A DNA stretch of 6,536 bases from Azophilus sp964638775 (GCA_964638775.1 CAZWZH010000253.1:1-6536); one strand, 5' to 3'. Shown: positions 1 through 6,132, counted from the stretch's first letter. Notes: a model not told the origin generated them from the letters alone. Numbers and translations: made by a program.

Positions 1-114
1 CAACAGCAGCTCGGCGTGCCGACGCTTGTGCGCCGCCGCGCGCCCTTTGTGCACGAGCGCATCCAACTGCTCCCGCTCCTCCGAGGTCAGGCGAACAACG
101 TACCGTTTCTTCAT
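1..114 (-). CDS. IS630-family transposase, N-terminal fragment (runs off the left edge)
   Basis: The complement strand reads an open frame from ATG at 114 down to base 1, giving 38 residues that begin MKKRYVVRLTSEEREQLDAL and continue with an AAAHKRRHAELLL-type segment. This is the typical start of IS630-family transposases: a basic N-terminus, the 'RLT.EER..L..LV' helix and the 'A..R.HA.(I/L)LL' segment that opens the helix-turn-helix DNA-binding domain. The DDE catalytic domain would lie to the left, outside the window, so intactness cannot be judged. A Shine-Dalgarno-like GAGGTG sits a few bases upstream of the start (plus-strand cacctc at 121-126), which supports this start codon. IS630 elements move by cut-and-paste and target TA dinucleotides (family knowledge). 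Its head faces the truncated gene on the other strand, so the element's right end should lie between 115 and about 190. Confidence 0.82.
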   Translation of the reverse strand, partial: MKKRYVVRLTSEEREQLDALVHKGRAAAHKRRHAELLL

Positions 115-123
115 GACAGGCAC

Positions 124-150
124 CTCAACAGGTTGTTTACATTTGTTGAG
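124..150. repeat. 7-bp inverted repeat at the transposase ribosome-binding site
   Basis: CTCAACA at 124-130 is the exact reverse complement of TGTTGAG at 144-150, with a 13-nt spacer. On the transposase strand the second arm ends in GAG, which is the first part of the GAGGTG Shine-Dalgarno sequence. A transcript starting outside the repeat could therefore fold over its own ribosome-binding site. The arms are short and could arise by chance, or they could belong to the unidentified terminal inverted repeat of the insertion sequence. Confidence 0.35.
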
Positions 151-166
151 AGAATACTTTAACATT

Positions 167-781
167 ATGAATTATCTGATTGAAGCGGTACTAGAAACCG
201 CGCATTTCAATTCCGACGACGTGGAAATGGGCAACGAGGAGAAGGGCCTGTCCGGGGCGGCGGATACCGGCCGGGGTGATTCGCGCCTGGAAATGACCAC
301 GCCATTGGACGTCGAGGTGCTCGCCTACATCCGCCACGCGGATGGCTTCTTGACCGCAATGCACGATACCGTCCCGGGCGAGGGAGACGTTTACCGGGTA
401 GCCACATTCAACCCGGGGAGGAACAAGAACCAGGAGAGCCTGCTGCGCCTGATCAATCCCGGCACCGAGGAAGCCGCCATCACCATCGAGGGCATCGATG
501 ATGCGGGGAACTCGTCTGACACGGTGCGGCTGACGTTACCCCCCGGTGGGGCACGTACGGTTTCGGCAGCATCCCTGGAATCTGACGAATACCGGGACGA
601 CCTGGAGCTGGCCGGTGATCGGGGCGTCCTTGAGGGTGAACTGGGAGCAGGCGTGGGCAAATGGCGGTTGATCGTTCGGTCCGATCAATCCCTCATCGTC
701 ATGAGCCTTCTCGAAAGCCCGACGGGCCATCTGACCAATCTTTCCACCGCACCCGCGGTGAGTGACGGCGCGGAATTTTGA
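167..781 (+). pseudogene. C-terminal remnant of a secreted repeat-module protein, 5' end lost at the IS630 junction
   Basis: The frame gives 204 residues from ATG 167 (in-frame ATG also at 227) to TGA at 779-781. It remains open further left, but there it is only antisense to the transposase, so those codons are not native. The protein has two related halves. 'GRGDSRL' and 'DGFLTAMHD' (residues 35-41 and 59-67) line up with 'GVGKWRL' and 'GHLTNLST' (162-168 and 187-194) at an offset of 127 residues. Between them is the 'ATFNPG..N..Q..LLRLINPG' strand region (79-99). From memory, these signatures recur near the C-termini of large extracellular or cell-surface proteins in Gammaproteobacteria; I know no established function or domain name. 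No signal peptide remains and there is no ribosome-binding site before either ATG. Recognisable homology begins near residue 6-14 (about 182-208), so the break lies just upstream. Most likely this is the tail of a larger secreted protein cut by IS630. Expression as a short protein is possible but unsupported. Confidence 0.7.
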
Positions 782-788
782 CTCAATC

Positions 789-819
789 ATGGAAAATCAT
801 AGGGTTGTAGATTTTCCAT
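789..819. terminator. 10-bp perfect hairpin after the truncated gene, possible terminator
   Basis: ATGGAAAATC at 789-798 is the exact reverse complement of GATTTTCCAT at 810-819, with an 11-nt loop. It begins 8 nt after the stop codon of the truncated repeat-protein gene, where a terminator is expected. The stem is AT-rich and no clean run of T follows (GGAGTTTTCT comes next), so it is a weak intrinsic terminator at best. It might also mark the end of a small repeat element. Confidence 0.4.
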
Positions 820-900
820 AGGAGTTTTCTCACAGGTGCCGCAGTGTTTTCGTACAGCGACGGAATAGCTGCGGGTCGGCCGAATCGTTATGATTCCGGT

Positions 901-1233
901 ATGGCTGGCGAAATCGCAGTACGCAGGCTTAGCCCGGAATTCTGGGCAATTGTCGGATCGGCCGTCACGCTCTTGATGGCGTTCCTCGGCATTGCCGCAC
1001 TGGTTCTGACGATAGCGGGGTGGATCCGCGAAGACATCCGCTCGGTAGATGCCCGGGTAGACGGCCTGGAAACCAGGTTGAGCGGCGAGATCAGGTCGCT
1101 CGATGCCAAGGTCGCCAATCTCGACGCCAAGGTCGCCAAGATAGACAAGCGCCTGGCCGTGGTGGGAAGCCACGTCCTCGGTAGGCGGCCCCTCGTTGAG
1201 GGCGAGCCATCCGACGAGACGCAAACCCTCTGA
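901..1233 (+). CDS. Small membrane-anchored coiled-coil protein of unknown function
   Basis: The 110-residue product has a short N-terminus with the motif LSPEFWAI (residues 10-17). One strongly hydrophobic segment (about 16-41, ending at Trp41) follows. Then comes a long amphipathic helix with hydrophobic residues in 3-4 spacing at 46, 49, 53, 56, 60, 64, 67, 71, 74, 78, 81 and 85, a classic coiled coil. It contains a tandem 'LDAKVA' repeat (67-72, 74-79). The C-terminal 25 residues are polar and probably disordered. Small proteins with LSPEFWAI, one TM helix and a coiled coil are common and uncharacterised in Proteobacteria (from memory). It is probably an inner-membrane protein that oligomerises through the coiled coil. 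Start choice is uncertain. ATG 901 gives the family-like N-terminus but has no Shine-Dalgarno sequence, while GTG 844 is in frame with CAGG 7 nt upstream and would add 19 residues. The stop is one base from the asnS stop on the other strand. Confidence 0.65.
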   Translation: MAGEIAVRRLSPEFWAIVGSAVTLLMAFLGIAALVLTIAGWIREDIRSVDARVDGLETRLSGEIRSLDAKVANLDAKVAKIDKRLAVVGSHVLGRRPLVEGEPSDETQTL

Positions 1234-1234
1234 A

Positions 1235-2614
1235 TCAGAAGGCAGCATTCCCGGGCGTGCGGGGAAAGGGGATGGCGTCGCGGATGTTGTCCATACCCGT
1301 CATGTAGAGAACGAGCCGCTCAAGCCCGAGCCCGAACCCGGAATGGGGCACCGTGCCGTAGCGGCGCAGGTCCCGGTACCACCAGAGGTCCGTGGTCAGC
1401 CCGTGCTCGTCCAGGCTGGCGTCGAGCACCTCCAGGCGTTCCTCCCGCTGGCTGCCGCCGATGATCTCGCCGACACCCGGCACCAGCACGTCGAGGGCGG
1501 CCACTGTCCTGCCGTCGTCGTTGCGGCGCATGTAGAACGCCTTGATGTCCTTCGGGTAGTTGGTCACCACCACCGGGCCGTCGGCGTGCTTTTCGGTGAG
1601 CCAGCGCTCGTGCTCGGTCTTAAGGTCAAGGCCCCACTCCACGGGGTACTCGAAGGATTGCCCGGAGCCCTGCAATGCCTCGACCGCTTCGCCGTAGTCG
1701 ATGCGCGCGAATTTCGATTCGATGACCTGCTGCAGGCGATCGATCGTCGAGGGGTCGATTCGCTCCGCAAAGAAACGCAGGTCGTCGGCATGGGCGTCGA
1801 GCACCTCGCGGCTCACGGTCTTCAGGAAGTCTTCGGCGAGGTCGGCGATGTCGTCGAGGTCCGCGAAGGCGACCTCGGGCTCGATCATCCAGAACTCCGC
1901 CAGGTGGCGGGTGGTATGGGAATTCTCGGCGCGGAAGGTCGGGCCGAAGGTGTATACCTTCGACAGCGAGCAGGCGTAGCTCTCCGCGTTCAACTGTCCG
2001 GAAACGGCAAGCCAGGTCTGCTTGCCGAAAAAGTCGTCGCCGAAATCGGTATTGCGGTTGACGGCATCCAGCGTCGATACCCGGAACAGTTTGCCGGCCC
2101 CCTCGCAGTCGTTTGCCGTAATGAGCGGCGTGTTGACCCAGAGGAAACCACGCCGCTGCAGGTAGCCGTGCACGGCCTGGGCGATGCCGTTGCGCACGCG
2201 CGCGATGGCGCCGAAGGTATTGGTGCGCGGGCGGAGGTGGGCGACGGTGCGCAGGTATTCGAAGGTATGCCGCTTCTTGGCGATGGGATAGGTTTCCGGG
2301 TCGTCCACCCAGCCGAGCACCTCGACGGTGCTGGCCTGGATTTCCCGGTCCTGATGCCTGCCCTTGGATTCGACGAGTCGCCCGGTGATGCGCACGGCAC
2401 ACCCGGCGCCGAGGGCCTCCACTTCAGAGGCGTAGTTGGGCAGGGCGTCGTCGACCACTGCCTGCAACCCGTCGAAGCAGGAGCCGTCGTGCACCTGGAC
2501 GAACGAGAACCCGCCCTTGGAACCGCGTCTCGAACGTACCCAGCCCTCGATGCAGACCCGGGTGTCGGGAGAAACTTCATGGCGCAGGATGGCCCGTATC
2601 GAATGTGGCGTCAT
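1235..2614 (-). CDS. asnS: Asparaginyl-tRNA synthetase (AsnRS)
   Basis: This cytoplasmic class IIb aminoacyl-tRNA synthetase joins asparagine to tRNA-Asn using ATP. The 459-residue product is close in length to the E. coli enzyme (466) and matches it throughout. The N-terminal OB-fold that binds the anticodon spans about residues 18-105 ('EGWVRSRR..SKGG.SF' at 23-38, 'DGSCFD' at 43-48). The catalytic domain follows, with 'LRPRTN' (127-132), 'TPLIT' (162-166) and 'SGQLN' (205-209). Class II motif 2 is 'FGPTFRAENS' (223-232) and 'EFWMIEPE' follows at 240-247. The 'GEIIGGSQREERL' segment is at 382-394 and motif 3 'GFGLGLERL' at 426-434, with the ATP-binding Arg at 433. The frame stays open far upstream, but ATG 2614 places the OB-fold exactly as in E. 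coli. No strong Shine-Dalgarno sequence precedes it. The gene is convergent with the small coiled-coil gene and divergent from the DUF4389 gene. It appears intact. Confidence 0.97.
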   Translation of the reverse strand: MTPHSIRAILRHEVSPDTRVCIEGWVRSRRGSKGGFSFVQVHDGSCFDGLQAVVDDALPNYASEVEALGAGCAVRITGRLVESKGRHQDREIQASTVEVLGWVDDPETYPIAKKRHTFEYLRTVAHLRPRTNTFGAIARVRNGIAQAVHGYLQRRGFLWVNTPLITANDCEGAGKLFRVSTLDAVNRNTDFGDDFFGKQTWLAVSGQLNAESYACSLSKVYTFGPTFRAENSHTTRHLAEFWMIEPEVAFADLDDIADLAEDFLKTVSREVLDAHADDLRFFAERIDPSTIDRLQQVIESKFARIDYGEAVEALQGSGQSFEYPVEWGLDLKTEHERWLTEKHADGPVVVTNYPKDIKAFYMRRNDDGRTVAALDVLVPGVGEIIGGSQREERLEVLDASLDEHGLTTDLWWYRDLRRYGTVPHSGFGLGLERLVLYMTGMDNIRDAIPFPRTPGNAAF

Positions 2615-2884
2615 CTTGGTTCGGTTGGCGTGCGAACGGGCTTCGCATGATAATGGATTGCGCGTCCCGAAGGCTTGTCGACACACGGTTGCCCAAGGGT
2701 GCGGGGCCGTACAGATGGGAGCGGAATGCCATCCGCGGTGTGTTGGGCGATTTGCCCGCAATCTGGTGGGATCGACCAGCAAGATGTGCAGTTTCAGCCA
2801 ATTCCGGGGTGCAACTGGCAGGAAAACCGGTTGGCACCGATCTTGCTGCACCCCATTCAAGTTTAGTTTGCAATGAGGCAGATC
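2615..2884. promoter_or_regulatory. 270-bp divergent intergenic region between asnS and the DUF4389 gene
   Basis: No gene is supported here, although long frames cross it by chance. It must hold the promoters of asnS (leftward) and of the DUF4389 gene (rightward). I see no good sigma-70 pair on either strand. The best hints are TATCAT on the asnS strand (plus 2648-2653), and TTGGCA at 2831-2836 with only a poor -10 after it. Structure is clearer. CAGCAAGAT (2777-2785) pairs with ATCTTGCTG (2840-2848), GGGGTGCA (2806-2813) pairs with TGCACCCC (2847-2854), and TGTCGACA (2676-2683) is a palindrome. The first two right-hand arms share two bases, so both stems cannot form fully at once. Confidence 0.5.
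2875..2878 (+). promoter_or_regulatory. Ribosome-binding site setting the DUF4389 gene start
   Basis: GAGG lies 6 nt before ATG 2885. The in-frame ATG at 2873 overlaps this motif and has no Shine-Dalgarno sequence of its own, so translation should begin at 2885. Confidence 0.6.
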
Positions 2885-3250
2885 ATGGACGATCGGATCA
2901 AGGAACGGCTCACCCGGCGTGCAGTGTGGGTACGGGCGCTTTTCATGGTGTTCTTCGCGATCGCATACGCGGTCGCCGAACTGGTGGTCTGGGCGGTGGT
3001 GGTCGTCCAGTTCTTCATCGTGCTGTTCACCGGCCGCGCCAACGAGAAACTCCTGCAATTCGGAAACAACCTGAGCGCCTACGTCTGGCGGGTATTTCGG
3101 TACCAGACATTCAACACGGAGTCGCAGCCCTTTCCGTTCGACGATTGGCCGGAAGAGAAGGTGGACGACAATCCTTGGACGGAAGAGCCGGATACGACGG
3201 AAGAGCGCCCCGAAGAGCCGGCCCGGGAACGCAAGCCCGACGACGAGTAG
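2885..3250 (+). CDS. DUF4389 family inner-membrane protein
   Basis: The product is 121 residues long. A basic N-terminus (MDDRIKERLTRR) leads into a long hydrophobic region from about residue 14 to 49, wide enough for one long or two short membrane helices. The conserved stretch 'FTGRANEKLLQFGNNLSAYV' and then 'RYQTFNTESQPFPFDDWPEE' follow. This order (hydrophobic region, 'LFTG.AN..L..FG..L..Y', 'FNTE..PFPF..W') is the hallmark of DUF4389 proteins of Gammaproteobacteria, whose function is not established; database 'lipase' labels for them lack support. The last 35 or so residues are rich in Glu, Asp, Pro and Arg and are probably a disordered cytoplasmic tail. The in-frame ATG at 2873 is the alternative start. 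The gene is divergent from asnS and ends 63 nt before the 31-bp inverted repeat. Confidence 0.85.
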   Translation: MDDRIKERLTRRAVWVRALFMVFFAIAYAVAELVVWAVVVVQFFIVLFTGRANEKLLQFGNNLSAYVWRVFRYQTFNTESQPFPFDDWPEEKVDDNPWTEEPDTTEERPEEPARERKPDDE

Positions 3251-3510
3251 CGAATTTAGCCCCGGGGTGGCGCGACGAGGACGCGAAAGGACGAACGCCG
3301 AAGCTCGGGAAAGAGTTCGCATGCGGGGCTTCCCTTTCGGCGCGTTAAGCTCGTCCGATGACCTTGCGTACGGCAGGATGATGTGGCCGTGCGCCGAAAG
3401 GGAAGCCCCGCATGCGAACTCGCTGTTGAGATTGGCGATATCACTTCAAATGAGTTTTTCCATAAAATCAAAAGCTTGCGATTTGTTCCACAAAAGCCCC
3501 TGGCAGCGTT
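3251..3510. other. 260-bp intergenic region between convergent genes
   Basis: No gene is supported. The region contains the 8-bp palindrome CCCCGGGG (3260-3267), the 109-bp inverted-repeat structure at 3313-3421, and then an AT-richer patch (about 3437-3495) beside the stop codon of the FemAB-like gene. That patch contains TTTTT at 3455-3459 and a weak pairing of AAATC (3465-3469) with GATTT (3480-3484). Transcripts from both neighbours must end in this interval. Confidence 0.6.
3313..3421. repeat. Perfect 31-bp inverted repeat with a 47-bp centre (bidirectional terminator or MITE-like element)
   Basis: The left arm, 3313-3343 (starts GAGTTCGCATGCGGGG, ends TTCGGCGC), is the exact reverse complement of the right arm, 3391-3421. 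The 47-bp centre (3344-3390) has no clear internal structure or open frame. The transcript of either strand would fold into a very stable GC-rich stem. Its position between two convergent stop codons fits a bidirectional terminator, but the stem is much longer than usual, the loop is large and no T run follows directly. A palindromic miniature element is the main alternative; I see no obvious target-site duplication at its edges. Confidence 0.85.
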
Positions 3511-4701
3511 TCAATAGGGCCGATCACCGATGCCACGGATGGCGTCCAGCTCGATGCCGGACTTGAACGGGCTGTGCCGCTCGATCCAGTCGATGTCCTG
3601 CTGCACGTGATGGCGTTCTTCCCCCAGGAACCGGGCCACGGCCGCGCGCAGCCCCGGGTCCTGGATCCAGTGGGCGCTGTAAGTCGCCTGTGGGAGATAG
3701 CCCCGGGCCACCTTGTGGGGCCCCTGGGCGCCCGCCTCGACCCGTGCGAGCTTGTGTGCGATGGCAAAGTCGATAGCCTGGTAGTAACAGGCCTCGAAGT
3801 GGAGGAACCGGTGATCCTCGACGCAACCCCAGTTGCGGCCGTAGAGCGCGTCCCCGCCGATGAAGTTCAGCGCCCCGGCGATGTGGCGCCCGCCGCGGGA
3901 GCACATCACCAGCAGCGTGTGCTCGGCCATGGATTCGTTGATGCGGCTGAAGAACTCGCGGGTGAGGTAGGGCGAGCCCCACTTGCGGGACCCGGTGTCC
4001 ATGTAGAAGCGGTAGAAGTCGTCCCAATGCGCTTCGGTGAGGTCGGCGCCGGTGACCCACTCCACCGTGACCCCGGCGGCCAGCGCGTCGCGGCGCTCGC
4101 GGCGGAGATTCTTGCGTTTCCTCGAGGAAAGGTCGGCCAGGAAGGCGTCGAAGGTGTCGTAACCCGGATTGTGCCAGTGGAACTGCTGGTCCATGCGCCG
4201 GAGATATCCCGATTCGCCGGCCAGCCGCCACTGCCGCTCGGGCATGAAGGTGAAGTGCAGCGACGACACCCCGATCTTTTCGGCGACCTGCGCACAGGCT
4301 CCGAGCAGGTTCTGTTCGGTTTCCTCATCGCAGTCCGGCGCGAGCAGGCGGCGGCCGGTGGCGGGGGTGAACGGTACGCTCCCCTGCAACTTGGGATAGT
4401 ACTTGCCGCCGGCGCGGTGCCAGGCATCCGCCCAGGCGTAGTCGAAGACGTACTCTCCCTGGGAGTGCCCCTTCACGTACATCGGCACCACGCCGAGCAC
4501 GGCGCCGCTCTCTTCGAGGGCCAGGTGGAAGGGTTGCCATCCGGTACGCGCAGTGGTGCTGCCGCTCACCTCCAGGGCGTGCAGAAAACTGTAGGTGAGG
4601 AACGGATTGAACGGCTCGCCGGGGGGATTTGCGCAACGGTCCCAGGTTTCAGCATCGATCTCGTCGATGCCGTGCAGGATGCGCGCCGATCGTGCCACCA
4701 T
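3511..4701 (-). CDS. FemAB-like / GNAT-fold acyltransferase (DUF482 family)
   Basis: The 396-residue cytoplasmic protein shows the hallmarks of the FemAB-like DUF482 family (PF04339): 'NPF..Y.FL.ALE.SG' near residues 32-46, 'YVFDYAWADAW' at 84-94, and 'KLQGSVPFTPATGRRLL' at 104-120. These are followed by 'FLADLSSRKRKNLRRERR' at 187-204, 'YGRNWGC' at 287-293, 'LHFEACYYQAIDFAI' at 300-314 and 'EAGAQGPHKVARGYLP' at 322-337. The fold is a double GNAT domain related to FemA/B peptidyltransferases, which use aminoacyl-tRNA to build peptidoglycan bridges. For DUF482 members the substrate is not established, so an acyl or aminoacyl transfer is only a family-based guess. The length is typical and no break is seen. 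ATG 4701 is preceded by AGGG with a rather long 10-nt spacing. The gene is transcribed divergently from the efflux operon and converges on the 31-bp inverted repeat. Confidence 0.9.
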   Translation of the reverse strand: MVARSARILHGIDEIDAETWDRCANPPGEPFNPFLTYSFLHALEVSGSTTARTGWQPFHLALEESGAVLGVVPMYVKGHSQGEYVFDYAWADAWHRAGGKYYPKLQGSVPFTPATGRRLLAPDCDEETEQNLLGACAQVAEKIGVSSLHFTFMPERQWRLAGESGYLRRMDQQFHWHNPGYDTFDAFLADLSSRKRKNLRRERRDALAAGVTVEWVTGADLTEAHWDDFYRFYMDTGSRKWGSPYLTREFFSRINESMAEHTLLVMCSRGGRHIAGALNFIGGDALYGRNWGCVEDHRFLHFEACYYQAIDFAIAHKLARVEAGAQGPHKVARGYLPQATYSAHWIQDPGLRAAVARFLGEERHHVQQDIDWIERHSPFKSGIELDAIRGIGDRPY

Positions 4702-4830
4702 GATGAAATTACCCTAACACGGGCGGCCCACCATGCTTCAAGCGGCGCAACGTCAAACTGTTGCGGCTCTCGTGCCCTTGAATCTCCCGGGCTGCTAGAC
4801 TGCGCCGCTTGAACTCAGGGACTCGCTGAA
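4702..4830. promoter_or_regulatory. Divergent control region with a 13-bp inverted repeat and a weak extended -10
   Basis: This 129-bp gap must carry the promoters for the FemAB-like gene (leftward) and the efflux operon (rightward). TTCAAGCGGCGCA (4737-4749) is the exact reverse complement of TGCGCCGCTTGAA (4801-4813), with a 51-bp spacer. Just inside the right arm is TGCTAGACT (4793-4801), which fits an extended -10 box (TGn plus TAGACT, four of six to TATAAT). TTGAAT at 4778-4783 is too close to serve as its -35. AGGG (4817-4820) is the likely ribosome-binding site for ATG 4831. Confidence 0.45.
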
Positions 4831-6090
4831 ATGCCCGGAGATTCGCAAACCGACAAGAAAGCCCTTCTCGATCAGCTTCGCATCGACCGGTCTGAGGCGC
4901 CGCCCCCGGGCGGGCGGCCGCTCAAGTGGTTCCTGCTGGTCGCGCTGGTGGGTGGGGCCGGGTTCGTGTTGTGGTTTTTCGAGTTTCCTGGAGACGACGG
5001 GCTGCCTGCGGTCGGTACGGCGGTGGCCCAGGCGGCGCCAATTGGTTCTACCGGGCCGAGCGTACTTGATGCGACGGGTTATGTGGTGGCGCGACGCCAG
5101 GCGACGGTGAGCAGCAAGGCGACGGGCAAGGTGGTGGAGGTATTGATCGAGGAGGGGGTGGTGGTCGAGGAAGGCCAACTGCTTGCCCGCCTCGACGACA
5201 GCATCCCCCGTGCGCAGCTCGAACTGGCGCAGTCGCAGCTCGAGGCCGCCCGGCGTTACCTGCGCGAGCTTGACGTGCAGCTCAGGCAGGCCCGCCTGGA
5301 TCTCGAACGCACCGAGGAACTGGCCGGGCGGCAGCTCGCGAGCCAGGCGGACCTGGACCGCAATCAATTGTCGGTGGAGGGCCTGCTCGCGCGTCTCGAA
5401 AGCGCCAGCCAGGACGTCGTGGTGGCGGAACGCAGTGCCGCCGTACAGAGCCGGATCGTCGAAGACATGCGGATTCGCGCACCCTTCGCCGGAATCGTGG
5501 TCGCCAAGGCCGCACAGCCGGGGGAGATGATCTCGCCGGTATCCGCCGGCGGCGGCTTTACCCGCACCGGTATCTGTACCATCGTCGACATGGATTCCCT
5601 GGAAGTGGAAGTGGATGTCAACGAGGCCTACATCAACCGGGTGTACAGCGGCCAGCCCGTGCGCGTGGCCCTGAACGCCTGGCCGGATGATGGCTACGCG
5701 GCGGAGGTCATCGCGATCATTCCCGCGGCAGACCGCAACAAGGCGACCGTTCGCGTGCGCATAGGGTTCGTCGAGCGCGACGAACGGGTATTGCCGGACA
5801 TGGGTGTGCGGGTGGCGTTTCTGGAGTCGCTGGTTCAGGCCAGGCCGGTCCGGCAGCCCGGCGGCGTGATGGTGCCCGGGGCTTCCGTCGCCGAAGACGG
5901 CGAGGGAACCTACGTGATGGTGGTGAGGGGCGATCGCATCGAGCGGCGCGCCGTGGTTCCCGACGACGTGCAGGGCGGCCGGGTGCGCATCGTATCGGGG
6001 CTGGACTCCGGCGAGCGGGTGGTGGCAGACCTGACGCAGGCGTTGCTGGCGGGTCTGGTGGACGGAGCGAGGGTTTCCTTGGAGCAGTGA
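4831..6090 (+). CDS. Periplasmic adaptor subunit of a MacAB-type efflux system (HlyD/MFP family)
   Basis: The 419-residue product links an inner-membrane transporter to an outer-membrane channel. A 31-residue polar cytoplasmic tail precedes one membrane anchor (about 32-50). There is no lipobox cysteine after it, so it is anchored by the helix. The first biotinyl-lipoyl half is at 91-121 ('VSSKATGKVVEVLIEEG', 'V.EGQLLARLD'). An alpha-helical hairpin spans about 125-210 and is rich in Ala, Gln, Leu and Arg with heptad spacing. The second lipoyl half begins with 'MRIRAPFAGIVV' (212-223). A beta-barrel domain ('LEVEVDVNEAYINRVYSGQPV') and a membrane-proximal domain with 'RVVADL' near the C-terminus follow. 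This domain order is that of MacA-like adaptors. The ABC ATPase gene 54 nt downstream points to an ABC partner rather than an RND pump. The substrate is unknown. The gene appears intact. Confidence 0.93.
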   Translation: MPGDSQTDKKALLDQLRIDRSEAPPPGGRPLKWFLLVALVGGAGFVLWFFEFPGDDGLPAVGTAVAQAAPIGSTGPSVLDATGYVVARRQATVSSKATGKVVEVLIEEGVVVEEGQLLARLDDSIPRAQLELAQSQLEAARRYLRELDVQLRQARLDLERTEELAGRQLASQADLDRNQLSVEGLLARLESASQDVVVAERSAAVQSRIVEDMRIRAPFAGIVVAKAAQPGEMISPVSAGGGFTRTGICTIVDMDSLEVEVDVNEAYINRVYSGQPVRVALNAWPDDGYAAEVIAIIPAADRNKATVRVRIGFVERDERVLPDMGVRVAFLESLVQARPVRQPGGVMVPGASVAEDGEGTYVMVVRGDRIERRAVVPDDVQGGRVRIVSGLDSGERVVADLTQALLAGLVDGARVSLEQ

Positions 6091-6132
6091 CGGGAACGCG
6101 GGCGGTACGATGAGGACGCAGTCGGGAACAGC

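Noticed and set aside
26..166. N-terminal part of the frame that leads into the repeat-protein remnant
   Set aside because: Bases 1-114 encode the transposase on the other strand and the next stretch is its upstream region, so this start is an artefact of the junction.
889..894. TATGAT as a -10 box for a leaderless transcript starting at 901
   Set aside because: The hexamer matches well, but no acceptable -35 is found 16-18 bp upstream, so it is not listed as a promoter.
1091..1140. Short direct repeat in the small gene, considered as a CRISPR or other repeat array
   Set aside because: It is only the tandem LDAKVA coding repeat of the coiled coil (two copies in frame). There is no spacer structure, and I saw no CRISPR array elsewhere in the window.
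787..1248. Minus-strand open frame of 153 codons opposite the small coiled-coil gene
   Set aside because: The plus-strand product has a coherent TM plus heptad pattern and a family-like N-terminus, while the minus product shows no recognisable feature.
1196..2650. Long plus-strand open frame of 484 codons
   Set aside because: It lies almost entirely antisense to asnS, which matches the AsnRS family from end to end. Long antisense frames are common in GC-rich genes, and the translation shows no family I recognise.
2701..2780. Possible tRNA or small RNA in the asnS upstream gap
   Set aside because: I could not assemble acceptor, anticodon and T arms; the GATCGACC stretch only loosely resembles a T-loop.
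2615..3322. Upstream extension of the asnS frame by 236 codons
   Set aside because: The extension runs through the intergenic region and antisense to the DUF4389 gene. ATG 2614 already gives an AsnRS N-terminus of normal length.
3574..4812. Long plus-strand open frame of 412 codons
   Set aside because: It is antisense to the FemAB-like gene, whose product carries clear family motifs. The plus translation has no recognisable domain.
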